Below, piece after piece: positions 7,452 through 12,020 of a DNA stretch of 12,020 nucleotides (within the stretch, counting starts at the first letter, position 1; each line of letters opens with the position of its first letter). Location: NCBI GenBank assembly GCA_002359495.1, contig DENB01000045.1, forward strand, positions 452 through 12,471. Reading direction: 5' to 3'. The stretch is from Enterobacteriaceae bacterium UBA2655 (lineage in GTDB: Bacteria > Pseudomonadota > Gammaproteobacteria > Enterobacterales > Enterobacteriaceae). The position numbers were made by a program, and so were the translations under genes. The notes beneath the pieces were generated by a model. It ran no database searches. It had not been told where the DNA came from and saw only the letters and a program-made list of their open reading frames with translations.

Positions 7452-8434
7452 TCAAACGGCAGCTTCCGCTGATGATTACGCTGCTGGTGTTTGTCGCGGG
7501 CTATCTTTTTTGCCTGAGTCAGTTTCCCGGCTTCGCCTCGACGCGCGTCATCTGCAATATTCTTACCGACAACGCCTTTCTGGGCATTATCGCCGTCGGC
7601 ATGACCTTTGTGATCCTTTCCGGCGGCATCGATCTCTCCGTCGGCGCGGTGATCGCCTTCACCGGCGTTTTTCTGGCGCGCGCCATCGGCGATCTGCATC
7701 TCGATCCTTTTCTCGCCTTTGCGCTGATCCTGCTGCTCGGTGCGGCGTTCGGCGCGATGATGGGCTGGCTGATCGACGCGCTGAAAATTCCCGCTTTCAT
7801 CATCACGTTGGCGGGCATGTTTTTCCTGCGCGGCTGCAGCTATCTGGTGTCGGAAAATTCTATCCCCATCGATCACCCGCTCTACGGCACGCTCTCCAGC
7901 CTGGCGTGGAAAATTCCCGGCGGCGGACGGCTCAGCCTGCTGGCGCTGATCATGCTGCTGGTGGTGGCGGGCGGCATTCTGCTGGCGCACCGGACGCGCT
8001 TCGGCAATCAGGTTTACGCCATCGGCGGCAGCCTGACCTCGGCGCAGTTGATGGGCGTCTCGACGCGCGCCACCACCATCAGGATCTACATGCTCTCCAC
8101 CACGCTGGCGACGCTGGCGGGCATCGTTTTCTCTATCTACACCTCCGCCGGCTACGCGCTGGCCGGGCTGGGGGTCGAGCTGGACGCTATCGCCTCCGTG
8201 GTGATCGGCGGCACGCTGCTCTCGGGCGGCGTCGGCACGGTGCTGGGAACGCTGTTCGGGGTATTGATACAGGGGTTGATCCAGACCTGGATAAACTTCG
8301 ACGGTACGCTCAGCTCCTGGTGGACGAAAATCGCCATTGGTATTCTGCTGTTCGTGTTTATCGCGCTGCAACGCCTGCTGACCCTGATGTGGGATCGTCA
8401 GCAGAACGCGCCGGTGAAGCGTCTGACATTATAA
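7448..8434 (+). CDS. yjfF: YjfF, second sugar ABC transporter permease
   Basis: This 328-residue permease pairs with YtfT to make the membrane channel. The start at 7448 follows a perfect AGGAGG (7436-7441) with 6-nt spacing and overlaps the ytfT stop in ATGA. An upstream in-frame start at 7388 would add 20 residues of out-of-frame ytfT sequence and is rejected. The sequence begins MIKRQLPLMITLLVF and contains FPGFASTRVICNILTDNAFLGI, SGGIDLSVGAV near residues 58-68, LKIPAFIITLAGMFFLRG, HRTRFGNQVYAIGG and ELDAIASVVIGGTLLSGGVGTV, all characteristic of YjfF. Around ten hydrophobic segments are visible. It is the last gene of the operon and converges on the ClpP-like gene, with 56 bp between the two stops. 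Confidence 0.94.
   Translation: MIKRQLPLMITLLVFVAGYLFCLSQFPGFASTRVICNILTDNAFLGIIAVGMTFVILSGGIDLSVGAVIAFTGVFLARAIGDLHLDPFLAFALILLLGAAFGAMMGWLIDALKIPAFIITLAGMFFLRGCSYLVSENSIPIDHPLYGTLSSLAWKIPGGGRLSLLALIMLLVVAGGILLAHRTRFGNQVYAIGGSLTSAQLMGVSTRATTIRIYMLSTTLATLAGIVFSIYTSAGYALAGLGVELDAIASVVIGGTLLSGGVGTVLGTLFGVLIQGLIQTWINFDGTLSSWWTKIAIGILLFVFIALQRLLTLMWDRQQNAPVKRLTL
7620..7653 (+). repeat. 34-bp exact direct repeat, copy 2 (in yjfF)
   Basis: Second copy of the repeat at 6670-6703, encoding the equivalent GGIDLSVGAV motif of YjfF. Identity breaks down immediately on both sides. Confidence 0.85.
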
Positions 8435-8455
8435 TGCGGCGCTGCGGTAAAACAA

Positions 8456-8476
8456 AAGCGACTTAAAAAGTCGCTT
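8456..8476 (-). terminator. Terminator of the ClpP-like gene, between convergent genes
   Basis: AAGCGACTT (8456-8464) and AAGTCGCTT (8468-8476) form a 9-bp stem with a 3-nt loop. On the minus strand the stem runs into TTTTGTTTT, a good U-tract, about 15 nt after the ClpP-like stop. On the plus strand the stem ends in TT followed by AAAA, so it is a weaker terminator for yjfF, though it could still protect the 3' end of that message. Confidence 0.75.
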
Positions 8477-8490
8477 AAAAATAATTGATC

Positions 8491-9174
8491 TTAATCTTTA
8501 TCGTTGTTATCGGCTATATAATAGGCGATATCGGTTTGTGCGATGCTGGTCTCAAGTGTATTGGCTAAACCTGACTTAACCGATTCAGGATAACGTAGAT
8601 AAAGGCTGTTGTCTTCACTGAATAAAACCTTGTCTAAATCTATCGATGATTTTTTCAGGCAATCTTTATAAACATCCCGAAATATTTCATTAGCATTGTT
8701 CACATTTTTTTTAAGATCATTTATATGATTAGGTTGAAGGTAATTCATTCCTGAATTGCCGATAGAAGCTGAGTGTATATAAAAGGTCGCGCTGGCTAAT
8801 GTTGCCCGCTTTTCTGCTGCACAATAGATTAGGGTGGCGCTGGAACCGGTAATAGAAGCATTAATAGTTTTTACCGGAATACGTGAACCTTTTACTGCTT
8901 GCGCGGCAGCGTAGCCTGCTTCCATCTCGCCGCCGCCGCTGTTGATATATAATTTTATTTCGCTAACGGTAGGGTAGTTGTTATTAATATCATCAATTGA
9001 AGACATAAGTTCACTGATTTTATTGCTGCTAATATTACCGAAATAGACGATTTTAGCACTCTTGATCTCTTTGTTTTCTTCGACTTTTTTTCCCACGAAA
9101 TTTGTGTTGGCCGCTGCCCAGGGTGTAGCCGCAATAGAGGTTAAAATTAATAACTTAGAGACAATTTTTTTCAT
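8491..9174 (-). CDS. Secreted ClpP-fold (ClpP/crotonase-like) putative serine peptidase
   Basis: I recognise the fold but not a named gene. From the ATG at 9174 the product has 227 residues. Residues 1-22 (MKKIVSKLLI to WAAA) form a signal peptide, so it should be periplasmic. The rest follows ClpP: LYINSGGGE (75-83) resembles the ClpP oxyanion stretch YINSPGG; TGSSATLIY (109-117) matches GQAASMGAF, with S111 or S112 as nucleophile; FYIHSASIG (131-139) gives H134 as catalytic histidine; and LYLRYPESVKSGLANTL (191-207) matches the RFLSAPEAVEYGLVDSI region. The usual ClpP aspartate is not in register (S186 there), but E187 and D188 adjoin. C118 and C172 could pair. A longer start at 9216 exists but places residues before the signal peptide. 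The gene is AT-rich, unlike both sugar operons, which suggests transfer. Substrate and pathway are unknown. Confidence 0.8.
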   Translation of the reverse strand: MKKIVSKLLILTSIAATPWAAANTNFVGKKVEENKEIKSAKIVYFGNISSNKISELMSSIDDINNNYPTVSEIKLYINSGGGEMEAGYAAAQAVKGSRIPVKTINASITGSSATLIYCAAEKRATLASATFYIHSASIGNSGMNYLQPNHINDLKKNVNNANEIFRDVYKDCLKKSSIDLDKVLFSEDNSLYLRYPESVKSGLANTLETSIAQTDIAYYIADNNDKD

Positions 9175-9243
9175 AAAGGTATCCATTCCAGTTTGTTGCT
9201 GCATTAATAAGCGCATCGGAATAATCGCATGGTTTTACTGGTG

Positions 9244-9270
9244 ATTATAAATATATAAAATTTTACTCAA
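9244..9270 (-). promoter_or_regulatory. Candidate promoter of the ClpP-like gene
   Basis: A perfect TATAAT lies on the minus strand at 9244-9249, within an AT-rich run. The best -35 is TTGAGT at 9265-9270, with a short 15-bp spacer. The start would be near 9237, giving a leader of about 63 nt to the ATG at 9174. The -10 is strong evidence and the -35 weak. AT-rich promoters of this kind are typical H-NS/Cnu targets. Confidence 0.45.
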
Positions 9271-9665
9271 CAGTTACAGGCGTGTTGATATAATTTTGTT
9301 AACAAACCTGATTAACATCATTGAAGAGATGAACGTCCAAATGGTTCTCATCCGGTAAATAAAAAACGGGATGATTTTGACACGAGAAAAGATTCGTTAT
9401 CAATCTTCAATTTCATAGATAACGTATCTGTTAACGGTTGGTTTAAATTATTTACCTCTTTAGTCTGGAAGCGCGGGCAGATGAACGTAAGGCTAAGCGT
9501 TGCCGTTGCTCTTTTATTATGTAAAGATAATTTTAAAATGAAAATCGGCAGGGCCATGCGCATAATCTGGATCGAGGTAAGAGATGAGTGTCAATCAGCG
9601 TGCTGGAAAGTACGACTTAGTAACCCCTTTTGCTTCATTTTGCAGATTATACTTTTATAGTATTG
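9271..9665. other. AT-rich intergenic stretch without a credible gene
   Basis: About 400 bp lie between the ClpP-like gene's promoter and the araA terminator. The stretch is AT-rich and holds a 71-codon minus-strand frame at 9348-9563 with no Shine-Dalgarno sequence and no recognisable product, which I do not call. A small inverted repeat, TGTTAA (9297-9302) and TTAACA (9312-9317), is present. I found no tRNA, attachment-site repeat or transposase. It may be the rest of a transferred segment or decayed DNA. Confidence 0.5.
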
Positions 9666-9696
9666 AAAAACGCGATGGCTTGCGTCGTCGCGTTTT
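9666..9696 (-). terminator. Rho-independent terminator after araA
   Basis: AACGCGA (9669-9675) and TCGCGTT (9688-9694) form a 7-bp stem with a 12-nt loop. On the minus strand it ends in TCGCGTTTTT, about 17-40 nt beyond the araA stop. On the plus strand the stem ends in GTTTTG, so it may work weakly in both directions. It closes the ara transcript immediately after araA. Confidence 0.7.
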
Positions 9697-9710
9697 GTTG
9701 TTAAAGGGTA

Positions 9711-11213
9711 TTAACGGTTAAGTCGATAATACGCCTCGTTCCAGCGCAGCGCATTTTTAAAGACGGGCAGCTGCGTCTGTTCGTCAATGACCAGCACCTC
9801 AATGCCGTGCATCTCGCCGTAAAGATACATATCATCCACATCCAGCGCCTGGCTGAACACCGTATGGTGCGCGCCGCCGGCCAGAATCCAGGCTTCCGAG
9901 GCGACGGGCAACGAGGGCTGCGCGCGCCAGAGCGCGCGCGCGACCGGTAGCTTTGGCAGCGGCTTCGGCTGCTCAATGGCATCCACCACGTTCACCAGCA
10001 GGCGGAAACGGTCGCCTAAATCGATGACGCTGGCGTTAACCGCCCGGCCCGCCGGGGTGGAGAAGATCATGCGCGCCGGGTCGGCCTTGCCGCCGATGCC
10101 GAGGAACTGCACGTCGATCAGCGGCTTCTCCTCTCTGGCGATCGAGGGACAGACCTCCAGCATGTGCGAGCCGAGCACCAGATCGTCGCCCGGCGAGAAG
10201 TGATAGGTGTAATCTTCCATAAAGGAGGTGCCGCCGGGACGATTGCCCGCCAGCACTTTAAAAATGCGCAGCAGCGCGGCGGTTTTCCAGTCGCCTTCGC
10301 CGGCGAAGCCGTAGCCCTGGCCCATCAGACGCTGAACCGCCAGCCCCGGCAGCTGCGTCATGCCGTGCAGCGTCTGGAAATTGGTGGTAAAGGCCTGGCA
10401 GCCTTCCGCTTCAAGAAAGCCTTTCAGCCCCAGCTCAATGCGCGCCGCATCCAGCACGTTCTGACGCTTTTCGCCGTTCACCGCCGCCGCATCGCTGAAG
10501 GTATAGAGGCTCTCGTACTCGTCGATCAGCGCGTTGACGTCGCCGTCGCTCACCGCGTTAATCACGTCGACCAGATCGCCCACTCCCCAGCCGTTGACCG
10601 CGTAGCCGAACTGGATCTGCGCCGCCACCTTGTCGCCCTCGGTAACCGCCACTTCGCGCATGTTGTCGCCGAAGCGCGCCACCTTAAGCTGCTGGCTCGC
10701 CTGTTTCGCGGCGGCGGCGCGCATCCATGCGCCGATGCGCTGCTGGCTCTGCGCATCCTGCCAGTGTCCGGTGACCACGCTGTGCTGCAGGCCCATGCGC
10801 GCGCCGATAAACCCGAACTCGCGGCCGCCGTGCGCCGTCTGGTTAAGGTTCATAAAATCCATATCCATCGTGTCCCACGGGATCTCCGCGTTGAACTGAG
10901 TGTGGAACTGCAGCAGCGGTTTGTGCAGGACGCTCAGGCCGCCGATCCACATTTTGGCCGGGGAAAAGGTATGCAGCCAGGTGATGACGCCGACGCACTG
11001 GCTGTCATGATTCGCCTCGCGGCAGAGCGTTAGCGCCTCATCCGGCGATTTCACCAGCGGCTTGAGGATCAGCGGCAGCGGCAGCGCGCCGCCCTGATTC
11101 AATCCCTCCACTACCTGTTGCGCATGTTGCTCCACCTGGCGCAAAGTTTCCGCCCCGTAGAGGTGTTGCGTGCCAATGACGAACCACACGTTGGACCTGT
11201 TTTGCTGTGCCAT
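9711..11213 (-). CDS. araA: AraA, L-arabinose isomerase
   Basis: This cytoplasmic enzyme converts L-arabinose to L-ribulose, the first step of arabinose catabolism, using a divalent metal (manganese). The length is 500 residues, equal to E. coli AraA. All four known metal/catalytic residues fall at the same numbers: E306 (GFAGEGDWK), E333 ([11 protein letters not shown]), H350 ([11 protein letters not shown]) and H450 (GGAHHTVFS). The N terminus, [17 protein letters not shown], is typical. AAGGAGT lies 6-7 nt before the ATG at 11213 and overlaps the end of araB; only 12 bp separate the two genes, so they are one operon. A terminator follows and araD is absent at the usual position downstream. 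No disruption is seen. Confidence 0.97.
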   Translation of the reverse strand: MAQQNRSNVWFVIGTQHLYGAETLRQVEQHAQQVVEGLNQGGALPLPLILKPLVKSPDEALTLCREANHDSQCVGVITWLHTFSPAKMWIGGLSVLHKPLLQFHTQFNAEIPWDTMDMDFMNLNQTAHGGREFGFIGARMGLQHSVVTGHWQDAQSQQRIGAWMRAAAAKQASQQLKVARFGDNMREVAVTEGDKVAAQIQFGYAVNGWGVGDLVDVINAVSDGDVNALIDEYESLYTFSDAAAVNGEKRQNVLDAARIELGLKGFLEAEGCQAFTTNFQTLHGMTQLPGLAVQRLMGQGYGFAGEGDWKTAALLRIFKVLAGNRPGGTSFMEDYTYHFSPGDDLVLGSHMLEVCPSIAREEKPLIDVQFLGIGGKADPARMIFSTPAGRAVNASVIDLGDRFRLLVNVVDAIEQPKPLPKLPVARALWRAQPSLPVASEAWILAGGAHHTVFSQALDVDDMYLYGEMHGIEVLVIDEQTQLPVFKNALRWNEAYYRLNR

Positions 11214-11225
11214 GAAATGACTCCT

Positions 11226-12020
11226 TTATTGAGCGAAAGTTGCGGGTGCGACAAAGAGCGGTTCCGCCGCCGCGCACCACTGTTGATAACGTTGATAAAG
11301 CTGTTGGTAGCGCGCCACGCGCGCGCTGTCGGGTTGCAGCGTCACCGCGATCGCGCTGGCCATCTGCTGCTGCGCCTCGGGCACACTGACGTAAACCCCG
11401 GCGGCCACCGCGGCGAAAATCGCCGCGCCCAGCGCGCAGCACTCGTCGGAGGCGACGATATCGAGAGGGCGGTTCATTACGTCGCAGCAGGCCTGCATAA
11501 TCGCCGGGGATTTACGGGCGATGCCGCCCAGCGTCAGGATGTTCTCCACCGGGATCTGCTGCTGTTCGAAACACTCCATAATGGCGCGCGCGCCGAAGGC
11601 GGTGGCGGCGATCAGACCGCCGAACAGGGCGGGGGCGTCGGTGCCCAGATTCAGTCCGGTGATCACCCCTTGCAGACGCTGATTGGCGCTGGGGGTGCGG
11701 CGGCCGTTAAACCAGTCCAGCACCACCGGCAGATGATCGAGCTGCGGATGCGTCGCCCAGGCTTCGGTGAGGTTGGTCAGCAGATCCTGTTGCAGCAGCG
11801 CCAGCTGCGGCTTCAGGCTGGGATGCGCGGCGGCGGCCTGCAACAGCGGCCAGCTGAGCAGGCGGCTGAACCAGGCGTAAATATCGCCGAAGGCGGATTG
11901 CCCCGCTTCGAGCCCGATCGCGCCTGGCACCACGCTGCCGTCCACCTGTCCGCAAATGCCTTTAACGGCGCGCTCGCCGACAGTTTGCGCATCGGCGATC
12001 AGGATGTCGCAGGTGGAGGT
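11226..12020 (-). CDS. araB: AraB, ribulokinase (3' part; 5' end outside the window)
   Basis: This is the C-terminal 264 residues of L-ribulokinase, which phosphorylates L-ribulose with ATP to give L-ribulose-5-phosphate. The frame stays open to the right edge, where it reads [10 protein letters not shown], then [13 protein letters not shown] and [16 protein letters not shown], characteristic of AraB-type FGGY kinases. The C-terminal FGGY domain shows [40 protein letters not shown] (the nucleotide-binding GGxxxKS region) and [21 protein letters not shown]. coli AraB has 566 residues as I recall it, so a little under half is here. It lies 12 bp upstream of araA. The araB promoter and araC are beyond the window. 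Confidence 0.95.
   Translation of the reverse strand, partial: TSTCDILIADAQTVGERAVKGICGQVDGSVVPGAIGLEAGQSAFGDIYAWFSRLLSWPLLQAAAAHPSLKPQLALLQQDLLTNLTEAWATHPQLDHLPVVLDWFNGRRTPSANQRLQGVITGLNLGTDAPALFGGLIAATAFGARAIMECFEQQQIPVENILTLGGIARKSPAIMQACCDVMNRPLDIVASDECCALGAAIFAAVAAGVYVSVPEAQQQMASAIAVTLQPDSARVARYQQLYQRYQQWCAAAEPLFVAPATFAQ

Noticed and set aside
7361..8466. Long open frames on both strands across yjfF (minus 7361-8371, plus 7510-8466).
   Set aside because: GC-rich third positions of yjfF keep the other frames open. The translations are rich in Arg, His, Gln and Ala with no family features, and yjfF itself is unmistakable.
9348..9563. Minus-strand frame of 71 codons in the AT-rich gap.
   Set aside because: No Shine-Dalgarno sequence, no recognisable domain and no clear promoter; open frames of this size are expected by chance.
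9217..9710. Possible mobile element or attachment-site remnants around the AT-rich segment.
   Set aside because: I found no transposase, integrase, tRNA fragment or matching direct repeats at the two ends, so transfer is supported only by composition.
10164..11033. Plus-strand frame of 289 codons opposite araA.
   Set aside because: Antisense shadow of araA; there is no ribosome site and no recognisable product.

Overview
The window comes from a Gram-negative gammaproteobacterium, almost certainly of the Enterobacterales. Most of it is GC-rich, and the residues of Cnu, YdgK, RsxA-C, YtfQRT/YjfF and AraA are close to the enterobacterial proteins as I remember them. An Erwiniaceae-like genome (Pantoea, Erwinia or Mixta type) is my guess from the gene order, which differs from E. 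coli K-12. I could not run a search to confirm it.

Layout. (1) Positions 1-3261, minus strand: cnu (ydgT), ydgK, rsxA, rsxB and the first 407 codons of rsxC. This is the conserved cnu-ydgK-rsx neighbourhood. RsxABC are subunits of the membrane electron-transfer complex (Rnf-type) that helps keep SoxR reduced. A near-consensus promoter precedes rsxA. (2) Positions 3262-3917: an intergenic region of about 650 bp. It carries a cnu promoter on the minus strand and, for the rightward operon, a CRP-like site and a GalR/GalS-type operator. A second, weaker operator-like palindrome overlaps the ytfQ start codon. (3) Positions 3918-8434, plus strand: a complete four-gene sugar ABC transporter, ytfQ-ytfR-ytfT-yjfF, of the galactofuranose/arabinofuranose type. 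A UACG-loop terminator-like hairpin separates the binding-protein gene from the ATPase gene, and the last three genes overlap translationally. (4) Positions 8456-9710: an AT-rich stretch holding one minus-strand gene for a secreted ClpP-fold protein, plus about 490 bp without a credible gene. It looks foreign beside the GC-rich neighbours. (5) Positions 9711-12020, minus strand: araA complete and the 3' part of araB. A terminator follows araA and no araD lies downstream.

How it may work together. The ytf transporter imports a furanose sugar. The neighbouring araBA genes isomerise L-arabinose and phosphorylate L-ribulose. Their proximity suggests, without proving, that the transporter supplies arabinose (perhaps L-arabinofuranose) as well as or instead of galactofuranose. 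The operator types seen point to galactose-type repression and catabolite activation of the transporter. The ClpP-like gene breaks the link between the two sugar modules and has no evident role in either.

I saw no tRNA, rRNA, CRISPR array, insertion sequence or transposase.
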